Positions 50,401-62,640 of a DNA stretch of 64,000 nucleotides are shown in pieces. The DNA comes from Druceiella hillmani (taxonomy: Eukaryota > Arthropoda > Insecta > Lepidoptera > Hepialidae). Numbering within the stretch: the first letter of the stretch is position 1; each line of letters begins with the position of its first letter. The DNA lies in the NCBI GenBank assembly GCA_039881145.1, contig JAYKKI010000090.1, positions 8,296,501 to 8,360,500 on the forward strand, read 5' to 3'. The notes under the pieces are model-generated. The model had not been told where the DNA came from, did not search any database, and was given only the letters and a program-made list of their open reading frames with translations. Both the position numbers and the translations under genes were made by a program.

Positions 50401-51969
50401 CTCTGTCTCGCGTAAATGTACATCCACACCCAGAGTGTTATGTTAAACTTAGTACCGATTCTAAAAATCTAATAAAAATAAAATAATCATGAGAATCGAT
50501 TAACTCCTCCCCAATTTATGGCTGTAAATACTTTAAAAAAATAGATATGATTCGAATTCCGAAGTTCCTCCTTTTTGAAATCGGTTAAAAATATATCTGG
50601 CGCTTTCTTGTTCACACATCAGTCACTTAGTTTTTTTTTTAATTGAACAACTGAACAAAATGCGGTTTTTTTGTGTTAATGCACAGAAGATTTTAAATAT
50701 ATTAAATGTTTTCTCTTGAGTGGTGGATCTTATATGTGTATATTAACCCTTTGAATTACTAATTCGTGAAAATCTTTTAAAAATTCGTTTCGTAATTTTA
50801 CGTAAACGTAACGTAAGTACAAACAAGCAGACAAACAGAAAACATATTCTGAAAAGGATCGATTTTCTGTTAATATAACCGTTATAGCCTTTTAAACTCA
50901 TTTTTTGAAGTATCTAAAATTTTATTGGAAGACAATCGTTATGATCAACACCCTTCATATGTCGCACAATGGCAAATCCTGAGAGGATTTGTGTTGTGTT
51001 CACATTACTAGTGCTCATAGTAATGTCTGTCAGATTACGATTGGCAGTTAAGGAGCGCACTGACTGAGAGGGATATTATAAATTGTTCCAGACTGTTTCT
51101 TCTTCCATTTGCGGTTTCCTAAAATACTGCTTGTGTAAAATGATAAATCTTGACATTCTCAAATTATTGCACTAACTTTTTAAATTTGGTCACATAATTA
51201 GTACACAATAACAATTTCATAACTGTAAATATATCTCTTTAAATATTTAACCATATTGTGCAATATAAAAATATTAAGAATGTGCGGTTGTCTGAGAACA
51301 CTCAAATTAGACTGACCCGAAAAGTGTGTCGATTTCTCGTCGTGGCTTCGAATATTTTCAAAAACGATCCTTACTAGCGTAACGATCCTTAATGTCTTAA
51401 CTCTAACTTATATTTTTATAAGCAATTTAATTGCACTGCACGTGGTATATATTTTATAACATTTTAAAATCTTCCCATCTTTTGTAACGTTAAACAAAAA
51501 ATATTTTAAAAAAGTTAAACTTTTCAAACAGGCACCCATTTTTATCAGACACATTCACACCAAGACCCGTGGATATATTGATGCTTATATATCGCAAATT
51601 ATCGATTATTTAACAATAATAATAGAGCAGTGTAAACAGATTTCGAGGTTGACGGTTGACGGTACGAAACAGAATGATCGTAAAATAAAGAGCGTGATAT
51701 CAATAACAAAGTAAGTGGGAGTATCGAAGGTTCCGTACCTCGTCTAAAGTGAAATTACTTTATATATGATAAGTCAACTCTAAGCAGAGGGATCTTTTAA
51801 GGGTTTCATTTTCTCTTTTGAAGAACCATAAAAATTAAATGTCAGACAAGCGAAACTCACCGCTTACCATATTTACAATAATGGTTTTAAGGGAATCCAT
51901 TGTTTTTGTGGTATGACTAACACAACTTTTCGTATTCAATTATCGATGTAACATATCTTGTTGATAGGT
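44413..51969. other. Unannotated A+T-rich DNA, about 7.5 kb
   Basis: Longest stretch with almost nothing to annotate. It includes a 10-bp perfect inverted repeat CTCGAGTTTT/AAAACTCGAG (45529-45538 and 45555-45564) and one LINE tail scrap, listed separately. Open frames are short, overlapping and of A+T-driven composition. Confidence 0.5.
50545..50595 (+). repeat. Probable RTE-type LINE 3'-end scrap
   Basis: 'gattcgaattccgaagttcc' followed by 'tcctttttgaaatcggttaa' and AAA resembles the insect repeat segment TCGAATTGAGAACCTCCTCCTTTTTTGAAGTCGGTTAAAAA. Most positions agree by eye. No coding part is attached. Confidence 0.6.
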
Positions 51970-53040
51970 ATTCACAGTATTACCATGATTCGTAATAGAT
52001 TAAACAGAAAAACAAACCTATTTTATAATGTAAAACTTTCGCAATAAGTGACGTATTTTGCATAATCTTACTAAATACTCGCCTAACCTGAGAATTTTTT
52101 TCTGTGAGTAACGTTAATCCCACCCCATATTTTATATTAATATATTGCACATTTTGCACCCTGCGAAGGTTTGCTGGTAGTTATTGCTAATTAATATTCA
52201 AAATCTGTATTGAATATATATTTTAGATTTACAGATATTCATATTTCAAAACTAAGTCGAAAGTTATTTTATATAAAAATTGACAGTAAACAACTTAGGT
52301 CTGTGCATTTCAAGATCTTATCAAATATTCGTAATACTCTAACAAATTTTATATGTGAGCAACGTTAATCTCTTCACATGTTATGTCTTAATATATTTAT
52401 CAGTATACATCTAACGAACTTTTTATTAGTCATTGTAAAGGTATATTCAAAATCCCTATTATTATACTTTACTATCTACTTACAGATATTCATATCTCAG
52501 AAGTAAGTCGAAGGTTTAACTTATGTAAAACTCTTGCAGTAAATATCTTAGATTTACCCAATGTAAGATCTTATCAAAAAACTTTCTAGTACCGTGAAAA
52601 TTTGTCTCTGAAAAATGTCAATCCCATTGCAAATTTTCTGTTATTATATTGCGCATTTTGCACTTTATGTAGTTATTACTAGTTTAAATAAGTAAGGTAT
52701 ATTGAAAATCCGTATTAAATATGTATTCATTTCAGATTTAGTGATATTTATATTTTGAAATTAAGTTGAAGGTTATGATAACGTGAAAGTTTTGCAAAAA
52801 ATTACTCCCACACATTACTACACATACTCCCACAGTACACTGAAAAATTTTCCCTGTTTGTAAATTTCATCTCACTGCATAATTTCTCTAAATGTATTAC
52901 ACATATAGCACCCTACGACGGTATTACTAGTTTTTATGTCTAAAATTTATTTTTACTAATTCAAAATACCTCTTAAATATATTTTTGTTTTAGATTCATA
53001 GATATTCATATTTCAAAATCAAGTCAAAGATCGTTCTGCT
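51970..53040. repeat. Satellite-like array, four ~257-bp units
   Basis: The landmark 'acagatattcatatttcaaaa' with 'taagtcgaaagtt' recurs at 52231, 52492, 52740 and 52998, giving periods of 261, 248 and 258 bp. Each unit also has, in order: 'gtaaaactttgcagtaa', 'cttag-t-t-ca', 'aagatcttatcaaa', 'agtac-ctgaaaattttt-tctgtgag', 'taacgttaatcccac', 'atattaatatattgcacatttt', 'gcaccctacgaaggt', 'tagttattactag', 'tattcaaaatccgtattaaatat'. Units differ considerably, so the array is old. The left edge is uncertain. No coding potential; no transposon ends seen. It may be a remnant of a larger satellite block or a local amplification. Confidence 0.82.
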
Positions 53041-54569
53041 GAATTTAGGATTTATTACTAAAAATTTTTAATTTAATTACTCTAAAATAACTTTAGTTTG
53101 ACAGTTTTGTAGCTCCCTAGCTAGTGCAACTCGAATAATAGCTCAATAATTACGAATCGTAACAAGTGTCCAAATTTTGTGAATTATTCACTAAGTTAAA
53201 ATACATAGTAATTGCAGTTGGACTGGAATTTTTTGTTCAGATCATGAGGTCAACCATTTGAAGAAATTACATTAATATCTACATATTTACTACGTTTAAA
53301 TTTATGTCAAAAGAAAACGTAAACCACTCTTTAAGATATTCTTAAATAAAATTGAAAAATTGTTAAAAAAGAAAAGGTCTAAAAGTTGAAGGTAATTAAT
53401 TAAAAGCGAGAGCGAGAACAAATTAATCGAAAATTGTTACGTTAGCATACCAACTTTAATACTTCACTACTTGGACTAGAAATAGCATGAAAATATTGAT
53501 AAACAGATGGAAGTTTCCAATAACCTTAAGCATATACTTTCTTGTGAATGTGGCAAGATTATGGTCCTAACCGTTTATTCAGGATGTTTACGGCCTTAGG
53601 CGATTAGTGTCTGTTTCACTCACATATATTACAAATCTTAGAGGTTGCAGGAATGTTAGAGGAGATCAGTTGCAATACATATTATTTTTGATATATCGTC
53701 CATACCTTAACTACCCCCATAAACTACACAAGCGATAAATATGATAATATGTTAGAACCTCTAAAGCACTTCCATTGAGTATGGATAAAATTAGCGGCCT
53801 CAAGTAGAGAATGACAATAACTCAATTTTGAAATCCTTTTTCACGTATTGGGCAAACTCGTTTTGCAATTGTGATTGTTCGTTTATCAATTGTTTTCTAC
53901 TAAAAATTATTTTAAAAAAATACAGTTCGCTTAACAAAGCTGATATATTCAAACATTTTGATGAGTCACTTGGTCAGTCCGATACTGTGTCGCATTTAGC
54001 CATGAGTATGAAACATAAATAATTCGGAAAACACACAAATGACAAAATGATAAGTATATATTTTGACAAGATTTTATATAACAACATAAATTAAAATATT
54101 TCATTAAAATTCATTAATGAAAGTTTTCTACGTAAGTGTTTTATTAATTGTCGTCTACAATGAATCTCCATGAATGTAATAGTCATGGGGGGATCAAGAT
54201 CACAAGATAAGTAAAGTTAAGCAACACAGAATAGAAAGGAGAAACCATTTTCGTTAAAATAATTTAAATTTACATGAGCAGAAATGCGTCAAAAATAACA
54301 TGCATGAATATTTGTTATATATAATTTACATCTGCTTCAACAATTACACAATATTTATTGTCATAAAATATTCTGTGGATCGTGTTTTACTTCTAAATAT
54401 TTTCAAAAGTCACGAAATGAATAAATTAAGTTTAAAATATAGATAAACTTTCGAGAACTATATGCATATTTATATCTATGAATTATACACCCCAACCTTG
54501 AAACTAAAATAAAAAAAATAATTAGACCCTAAGCAACTCTTTCCCCAGATATTTTAGGTAAATAAATTA
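53041..54569. other. Unannotated A+T-rich DNA
   Basis: No gene or repeat recognised. Confidence 0.55.
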
Positions 54570-54930
54570 AACCAGAACGTGCCGCCGCCCTAAACACAAT
54601 CCCCAAAGCACAAGTGCACTCGTCTAGATATGTGTATAATTGGCGGCTTTAACTCTTGTTTAGAATGCCTACAATTGTTTCGCCAACGGACTATTTGTTA
54701 TTCACACGACATCCTCGTCATTGTGCCAATTACTCCGATTCCCCGACAGCCTTAATGGTGAGGGACGGTGCCCGAATGCTTAATTAACGTGTGAAGCCGT
54801 CTTTGAAAGCTTACTTCATTAGTTCTGTTTACCATGCAGCGGCCCGATGTCTTTGCAATGAGTCCCATTCAGGTTCGTCGGATTTGAAACTTTGTACATG
54901 TAGACGGAGAGCAAGGTATCTATGTTTATT
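54570..54930. other. GC-richer unique segment, possible exon or conserved element
   Basis: Clearly richer in G+C than its surroundings, with words such as CCGCCGCCC, GGCGGCTTTA, CGCCAACGGACTATTTG, CCCCGACAGCC, GGTGAGGGACGGTGCCCG and GCAGCGGCCCGATG. No repeat period is seen. A 75-codon + strand frame (54791-55018) starts inside but has no recognised domain. Among the non-transposon sequence here, this is the best candidate for constraint. It may equally be an unrecognised mobile element. Confidence 0.35.
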
Positions 54931-55770
54931 CAACATTTTATTCACCATAACGAACGTCCACTTGTTGTTAAAGCATGTTTGTTTTAGGATTGAAGTTAGT
55001 ACACGACGGCGGATTTAATGTTCGTTGTGTTGACATCGATTGTGTTATTCATGTTGATGCGAAAGAAATATTAAATAATTCGAAATTATTAACTACTTGA
55101 TAATTACGGCTTATATTTGTAACCACTTGTTTGCAGAAAAAGACTTTGCTTCTCGTGAATCGTAAATATACAAAAGAGTTGGGAAAAAGTGGGTTTTCGT
55201 AATCGACTGCACCCTTTAAAATTGTCGATACGAGTTAACTGGAATAATAGATTGAATGTATGTAGACTTCTTGGCAGATTTGTCAAACCCACGGTCAAAT
55301 AAATAAAATGGTGGGGAGGGACACATTGCACGTCATTAGTTTCGTACGTAAGATTTAAAAATGACAAATGATATCAATATTTATTTTCAAAAGATTATTA
55401 TAATAGTACCCCTTACAATGTTGTACCTTTTTGATATGACTATTTCTTACCAAGGGAAAGTACTTTAAAATTAAGAAAAAAAATGTTTTAATTGATATCA
55501 TTATCTTAATCATATACCTGTTAATCAAATGTTTTAAATACACTTAGTTTCTATACTATAAGAATTTCTGGGATGTTGCAGACAGACTGAAATACATACT
55601 TGATAGGACTTGACTAAATTATGAAAGATTGTCTACGGAGTCCTAGCAAAAAGAGCAGATAGTATCGAAAGGTCATATACAAATCAACATTTATTTTGAG
55701 TCACTAAAGTCAATAAGAAACTTTGTTAATATTTTAACTATGATTTAGAGACTTATTGATAAGTGATATA

Positions 55771-56120
55771 TTGGATGGTGCAAAAGTTCCCAGGCACTCA
55801 AAAACTCTTTTTATTTTATTATTATTTATTTGTGTTTCGTGGTAAAATATATACCATCTGCTAGGTAAAGGCAGAATGTCTTCTTCCCAAAAAGTGGGAG
55901 GCTGGCGTTCAAACATTCCGCGATGTGGTTTTAACTTGCTCACAATTATTAAACATTTTTTAAGCAAATGTTGCTTTAAAGACCGAAGCAGATGACAGTC
56001 CGGCGGAGCGATGTCTGGACTACACGGCAGTTTTGCTACAGTAGTCCAGCTTAGATTTTCTAGTATGCGATAGACGGATTTCCAAATATGTGGTCGAGGT
56101 GTCCTGGTGGACGGCGACAT
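55771..56120 (-). pseudogene. mariner transposase C-terminus with 3' terminal repeat
   Basis: The minus-strand frame from 56120 starts with a degenerate block where the family has HDNARPH (here RTPRPHIWK). Residues 34-48 then read SPDIAPPDCHLLRSL, matching the mariner box YSPDLAPsDyHLFrsL; D41 is the third catalytic aspartate of the D,D34D set. ERQPPTFWEEDILPLPSRW matches ...k...FF..GI..LPeRW. The frame runs on through the normal stop position into 'ggatggtgcaaaagttccca' read on the + strand at 55774-55793. That sequence resembles a mariner terminal inverted repeat and is preceded by TA at 55769-55770, as expected of TA target duplication. The 5' two thirds and the second terminal repeat are not found to the right, so the copy is truncated and inactive. 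Confidence 0.85.
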
Positions 56121-57178
56121 TATGTGTTTTCAGCCACTGTTAGTTTGATTTTTATGTAATAATTTATTTAGGTAAATGTTAGGTGAACATAAATCTGACA
56201 CACCCTACGTTTGTTTAACCATCGTGGTCACGTATCCGTTTCCAGAGTGCACATAATATTTTTCACTAATTTGCTGGCTATTGTATGTAATTAAATTTAC
56301 AGCACTTATGTATTTGTGAATATAAGCTATTACATAACATTTTTCATCTTTACTAAACCAAAAACAAGACATTCGTGGTCAATTCAGATATCAAAATTGA
56401 AATATAGTTTTATTTTTATTTACTTTCAAATGATATGGCATATAATAAGCATTACTTTTCTTGATTAAACCAAAGATCAAAGCTTTCTCCTATAGAAAAG
56501 AGCTTATTAATATAAGAATGACACTTCAATACTGAGCAACCTCGGATGTTATCGGATTCTCCCGAGCGGAAGATAAGAGCTTATTTCAATTGTCGTGAGC
56601 GATCTACTTATGGGTAACTGAACGCAAAAGCGTCGATCCCCAGATCATATTATATTTCGAGAAAAGCAATACAAGTGCACTAATGGTCAGTTTTGATGAA
56701 TATATTGAAATATATTATACTCTGAATTTTTCGAGATAGATGAAAGATATTTTTTTTGAATCCACATATTCTATCTTACAAACATTTATAATGCACCTAG
56801 ACTCCATACAAAAATGTCACACCAAAGATTAAATCAACCATTTAAACATATGCGCAAAGGCGGCAGTTTTTTAAAAAAAAATAATTATGACACAACCTAC
56901 AGACTTGTGTCCGTCTTATTACAAAAACTTGATTGGATCATGAATAAACATCCGGTTAATTTAATTAATTATGGTAAAGAGCATACTAGATTTTTTACGC
57001 GTTAGAAAATTTGTAGTAAATTGAATTAATCATAAACTAAACAAGTAAAAGCACTTTTCTCAGAAAAAATGACAAAATTAAACTGACTCTACTGTTAGAA
57101 ATATTTGAAAATTTCACTACATCCTCACCGACGACTCTTACCCGAAGTCGACGAAATAAGGTATATGCGTATATATAC

Positions 57179-57186
<8 letters not shown>
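56121..57186. other. Unannotated DNA
   Basis: The remainder of the mariner at 55.8 kb would be expected here but is not recognisable. Nothing else seen. Confidence 0.45.

Positions 57187-57244
<58 letters not shown>
57187..57244. repeat. (TA)n microsatellite with CA/TG flanks
   Basis: About 58 bp of TA, preceded by CACACACA and followed by TGTGCGTGTGCACTGCG. The whole 57150-57300 patch alternates purine and pyrimidine. Confidence 0.96.
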
Positions 57245-57248
<4 letters not shown>

Positions 57249-57518
57249 GTGCGTGTGCACTGCGTATGTTTAGACGTGTGCGTAAGTATCTACATGTATA
57301 AGAAATTTCCGTCAATGCAAAATTACTTGAAACAGACAAAAAGAATTTTCTGATCTCTACTCTAAAGTTGCAAAATATTCCGCGTTTGTAACTCACAAAT
57401 AGTACGCCGATGCAATGTACGCCAATGGAATGCCGACTTTCGTAAGCAGTTCAAGACTATTAAGGTTCCAATTGGTGGACACCAATTGACAAGCTCCATG
57501 GCGACAACTTTTTTTTAA

Positions 57519-57817
57519 CAACACGTACATTCACAATTAAATGAAACTACGTGATGTAGTAATATTTCTACTTTCTTTAATTTCTTTACCACGACTTAGG
57601 TTTCGTTGTATTACAACATCTTCAGGTGGGATATTAGCAAAAATAATATCTGATAATCTTTGCTAATAACCTACCTGAAGATGTTGTAATACAACGAAAC
57701 CTAGGTCGTGGTAAAGAAATTAAAGAAAGTAGAAATAATACTATATCACGTAGTTTCATTTAATTGTGAATAATGAATTTCTACAAAATTCACGCCAAAT
57801 ATATTCAACAGATACAT
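57519..57817 (-). mobile_element. Hairpin retroposon copy 3, full length, with hammerhead-like cores in both arms
   Basis: Arms at 57531-57645 and 57652-57769 are near-perfect reverse complements over more than 100 bp. They meet at a short centre. Each arm carries the core in opposite orientation. The family tail 'gaataatgaatttctac...acgccaaatatattca' follows on the right only. CAACACGTACAT (57519-57530) and CAACAGATACAT (57806-57817) form a 12-bp direct repeat with two mismatches, read as a decayed target-site duplication. No protein is encoded. The tail lies to the right of the hairpin, as in copy 2 and opposite to copy 1. Confidence 0.87.
57671..57711 (+). ncRNA. Hammerhead-ribozyme-like motif in hairpin copy 3
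   Basis: CTAC (57671-57674), CTGAAGA (57675-57681), an extra T, GTTGT (57683-57687), loop AAT, ACAAC (57691-57695), GAAA (57696-57699), CC, TA, GGT (57704-57706), C (57707), GTGG (57708-57711). Pairing: stem II 5 bp; stem III ACC/GGT 3 bp with a 2-nt loop; stem I CTAC/GTGG with one G-U pair. The GTC triplet, where cleavage would fall after C, is intact. The extra T between CTGAAGA and stem II is not in the consensus. An inverse copy of the core lies at about 57594-57629, with GTC kept but a mismatch in stem III. Confidence 0.45.
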
Positions 57818-58784
57818 GTTAATAATCCTTACCAACTCGTTTTAGGAAATCATACAAAATAAATTCAAAATAAAATTATCTACTCTCCTATTATTCAATG
57901 CATTTTTAATGCGAATATTTATATTATTTTCTCGTATTTAAGGAACGGAAAAAAACCCCATTCATCGTATCCGCGATATGGATTATTGTAAATAATTATG
58001 TTCTATTTAGAGTTTTTTTTTAATTTGGATCAACGTCAATGGAAAAATTATAGATAAACCCTTTGTATATATCGACGATTTTGGAAATGATAACTAATCG
58101 ATTACTATATTAAAAATATACACGATTTTCTTTAATTTAAGATAACAATTTCACAAAAATTCTTTTTGCTTTCGGTATCAACTAATAAAATTTTTTTGTG
58201 TACAAAACGCTTTTTTTATTTATCTACAAATATGTTCTGGAAATTATTATAAAACACTAGATAATCTTGATGAAACTGGAAAAAAAAATAAACATGAAGG
58301 AACCGATTGAAAAATATAAAATTCTTATTAATGAACTAGTATAATTATGCTCGGCTCTGTGAGGTTAAAGATAAAAAATTTATTCCCAAGTTAAATGGAA
58401 TTAAGTTGTATGGGAAATATTTCAGAAAATACAAAAAAACTGATTTTACACGATAACGGCCAAAAGTACAGTTCTAAATAAATCACTTAAATTTGTTTAT
58501 TAGAGTTACCCGAAACAATTTTAGTTTCAGTTTAATCAAATGGATTCAGAATCCTTTAACATTTCCAAAATTGACGATTGAAAAATTTGAGGACGGACAG
58601 CTGTCAAATAGAGCACTAAACGTAAAAATTGGTGAACGAAAGAAAAAATTCATCTTGAAAGATCTTTTTTAATTATATTCCGCCCAATGGTAAGGTACGG
58701 GAAAGTTGGTAAGGTACACTGTGTTTGGTAAATTATAATAAAAAAAATATTTATCTCAATTGGTATCTTAATCAAGATATTTCT
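57818..58784. other. Unannotated A+T-rich DNA
   Basis: No gene or repeat recognised. Confidence 0.55.
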
Positions 58785-58880
58785 TTGAAGTATCCACTTC
58801 CAAAAATGTTTGCTAGTATGTCTAAAACTGTGAAAACTGTTAGACTGTGACCGCCAGACAGACGGACGCATATAGGAAAT
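58785..58880 (-). repeat. Probable RTE-type LINE 3'-end scrap, minus strand
   Basis: Minus-strand reading gives 'gcgtccgtctgtctggcggt', then 'cacagtctaacagttttcac' and 'agttttagacatact'. This follows the order of the insect repeat segment GCGTCCGTCTGTCTGTC...AAACC. One of the clearer GTCCGTCTGTCTG remnants. Confidence 0.55.
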
Positions 58881-59429
58881 TTACTTTTTAAAGAATTTTG
58901 TAAAATGGAAATATGAAATTAAATACTGGTAAGGTTTCGGTCTTCATTATTCTACAATGTAACTCTAAAAATATTTAATATTTTAAAGAACGTAATTGCT
59001 TTACAGTACCAGAAGAGGAATATATTTCTTTGAACAGCCTTCTGCGACGAGTAAAAAGAGACATTTTGTTTCTTTTAAATATTTTAGAAAACAACGTTTT
59101 TCGGAACAGTTATTCTGCGTTTTACAAACATCTTCATCTAACTGACGACAGATAAAACCAACAAAACTCTTCTTCCATTTATACAATTACCCGGAGGTGC
59201 ATTACCTTATGGCATTCAAATTAATCAATCAGTCACCAGTGATCTGTGTGATTCATTATGAAGATTTCTCTTGTAAATTTTATCAAACAAGAAGACATTT
59301 AATGAAATTCTTTAGCTGATTTATGCTTAAATTTTTGGTTTGAAATATATCCTATTATAAAGTAATTACTACAAATGTATAAAATCTATGTTGTGACAAT
59401 TCAACCTTACCGTTTCAAACTTATGATAG

Positions 59430-60050
59430 AGATTTGATGGAGACGACGCACGCTCAGGGCGGTCAATCGAGGGCACCTCTTCGGATATTATTGGACAAGA
59501 TGAATAACTTGTAGTAAAAGATACCTAAATAAAAAAGAAGTAGTTGGAAAAAAACGGATGGAGGATTTTCTACAACCGTTTTGAATATACTTCGTGACAT
59601 GTTAAAAGTTAACGCAAGGTGACTGTCAAAAATGCTCACGCCGCAGCAAAAGCAACAGTGAATCGAATGTTTACGCGACTTTTTAAATCTCTATAGAGAG
59701 TATATAGATGAAACTTAGAATCGAAATTGTTACTGGTGATGAGACTTGAATTCATTATTATGAACCTGAATCTAAGCAGGAGTCTGCAATGACATAAAAA
59801 GGATGCCCTGCCCTCTAAGAAGTTCAAGATCTCGCGATCTATGTGAAAAATCAGGGCGACAGCTTTTTTAAAGCACAAAGAGTATCTTGCATATTGTCTT
59901 CAAAGATAACGATGATATTCTAATTGGAGAAAGTAGTACGTTGGTCTACTGGAAAAGTTTAAAGAAACATTGAATATTAAGATTAAGGGATGATATTGAA
60001 AAGGACAAACAGCACCACATTTATTTTCACCCTCTTTCCATCCTATTTCG
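59430..60050 (+). pseudogene. mariner transposase fossil, middle part
   Basis: Read across frameshifts and stops. KMLTPQQKQQ and IECLRDFLNLY (59608-59695) match the mariner segment ...rWVPkmLTpeqKqqRie.srdfL.l. IVTGDET (59726-59746) carries the first catalytic aspartate (GAT 59738-59740). IHYYEPESKQESAM matches WIhhYdPEsKqqS; the TGG of W has become TGA. SKKFKIS and YVGLLEKFKETL (59936-59970) match kkfK.qkSagKvm and Yy.gLLdrLkeai. The third catalytic region is not recognisable. At least four stops and two frameshifts make it dead. It belongs to a different copy, and probably a different lineage, from the mariner at 55.8 kb. No terminal repeats were found. Confidence 0.85.
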
Positions 60051-62249
60051 CGAAATTTTTGACGTCCTTTTGTATATGGAAATTAAAGAGGGCCAATAAA
60101 ATAATCGCATTTTTTTATTTTATTTTGTATAAAAAGCAAGTCACAAGGATTTTAAAATTATTTTTCTAAACATTACAATTAAGATTGCCTCTTCATAAAG
60201 TGTTGAAAATTTTTAATAATGAAATATTTTTAATAATGTCAACAAACAATATTTTCCCCAAAATCTATATCTTTGAAACTTCGAATATCAAAATTATTAT
60301 AGAAAAACATTTTACCAGAAGTTTGTCAGAAAACTATAAAAGCGGTTATTTTTATTCTGAAAAGTGTTTTTTTTTTCAAATCAACGATAATTTACACCTA
60401 GAAATATATAATAGGCAATGCATTTAAATGGTGAAATTGGATATTAACATATTTGAACAGTTTAACAGAAATATATTTATATGTACTTAAATACATATAG
60501 ATAGTACACCGAACCCTGGTAGTGAACCCAGTAGAGTTCCACTCCAACTTAACAGTTTTTTAAACACAATGAACCTGCCTAGCTTTTAAACTGGAAGAAG
60601 AATATGCCAAAACATTTTAATTATTTAAATTATTAAATATTTTATTATTTTTTAACGCGTTTAAATAAAATAATTCTGATTTTTATTACATCATTACTTA
60701 AAAAATACACTGTATAAACATATTTAATTTCAGTACAGTCTATTTCGAGTACGTAATTTCAAAACAAATTAGTTTGTTTAATTTTATGTTACGTATGTCG
60801 TTCCACTTATGTGTCTAATTTAGTACGCTGATGGAAATTTTTTTGTGTGCAAATTTCCTTAAAAAATATGAATACCACAACATTTTATAATTTCCAAACT
60901 CTGAAGTTGAAATGTTGGGAACTGCAACAAAGTGGTAAGGGAATTTATTATTCACTCTTAATCTACATATTTTCTGTGTAGCCTTTACAATTTCAAGAAA
61001 ACAATTCGAAATATGGGATGTATTATGCAATGAAATAGGTGGGCTACGAAATCTGATAAATTATTCTAAGGATACAAATAAAATTCACAGTTTTAGCTTA
61101 AAATACCATTTTTCTATAAATATATACTTCAAATGTATCTTTCCATCTTAAAACTAATATAGTAATGTGTCACTCCATAAAAAAAATTTTTTTTTCATAG
61201 TTTAAAATATTTCTAATCTGTGAAAAAATCGATGAACTCGACTTTCATCTACAAAACAGTCACGCGCGGATTACGCGACAGCGCGGGAACTACTCAATCA
61301 ATCAATCACAATAAGCTCCTAATCCGGCAGATTCAACGAGAAAGTTGTTCCTATCAATCGTGTAATACATGATGTCACATTTTTGGTTGGTTGAATTATT
61401 TCAACATCGTTGTTTGAAACTTATGGTATGAGTAACGAAATTATATCGTCGTCTTTTATTTATGTTTATATAATGCTTATGTGCATGTTAAAGTTTATTT
61501 ATAGGTTATAAATTTGTTTTAAACTCACTAGATTATTTTAGGCTCCTAACTATTCCACAGAAGTGACAAAATTAAATCCCTGTACAAAAATTATCTTCAC
61601 ATATAAGTTCGTGTCGTATAAGGAGTCAGTTAAAAGCGGAACCTTAGGAAATCAGGGTGTAAAAAAATCGTTAACAGTTTTCTTAATTCGATATTAATAT
61701 ATTCATTGGCAAAAAAACTGTTAAAAAGACATTGGATCATTTACCTTCAACAAATAAGAAGAAGCATGACAACTGTACAGATAGCAAGGACAATATATAA
61801 AAAAATTAAGCAGCATGAAAACAGGAGGATTATCATCATATATTTCAACTTGACCCAGATTTTTTAAACTACTTCACTACAATATATGAAGAATTATCTA
61901 AAAACGAACTGCTTATAAAGATGTTAATTCCAATACGCAATTTCAATACCCAGTTTCAATACACTAGTTCCAAGACGCAATATTTCATAACTCAACAATA
62001 TGACGTCACGGTGCTGAATAAATAAATACAGCTACAGAAATCGTCAAACTTGCTACCTTCATTGCAGCTTAAGCCTCCAATACAGGTTAATCTTCCGTAA
62101 TTAAAATAATGAACCGCAAGTAAAAATTAGACAAAATGCCGGCATTTAAGCCAGTTCGTACGTACAACAATAAGCGTTTCACGAAAATCACCGCATCTTA
62201 GATAGCGCAAAGGAGAAGAATCCCTTGAAAACTTTGTTATTTATATACA
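60051..62249. other. Unannotated A+T-rich DNA with one tail scrap
   Basis: Apart from the LINE tail scrap at about 60.5 kb, nothing is recognised. An 80-codon + strand frame near 60185-60427 is Asn/Ile/Lys/Phe-rich and without homology. Confidence 0.5.
60495..60560 (+). repeat. Probable RTE-type LINE/SINE 3' tail
   Basis: 'gtacaccgaaccctggtagt' then 'gagttccactccaactta' and a T-run repeats the layout of the scrap at 24.13-24.22 kb (ACCGAACC..., GAGTTCCACTC, CTTGG, T-run). Two independent matches in one window support a dispersed family. Confidence 0.55.
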
Positions 62250-62251
62250 TA

Positions 62252-62307
<56 letters not shown>

Positions 62308-62321
62308 ATGTGTGTGTGTGT
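62250..62321. repeat. Compound (TA)n(TG)n microsatellite
   Basis: TA repeats with a few TACATA interruptions run to about 62290 and change into TG repeats until 62321, followed by GC-rich 'cccgcccgcc'. Confidence 0.95.
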
Positions 62322-62640
62322 CCCGCCCGCCAGATATGTCACAGAAGTTAATTTGTATATTTTCATTATATTATGCGCATTAAGGATAAACTAATAATTT
62401 TGGAGTATTTTTTTGAATTGACGATAGCTTTATCCTCAATTCTCTCGAGCTCTTAAAAATTCATGTGTAATTCTCCTTTGGTGCCATAAAAAAATATCTT
62501 ACTTATCAACACCAGATATATATTCATTATCAGGGTATAAGTTCCGCATGTACATATTCCGCCTGTAGCTTACCGTGCTGACTATCTAATTGTTTTTATT
62601 TAGTATTACACAGCCTTTTACTACTTTTGGGTAGTTAAAT

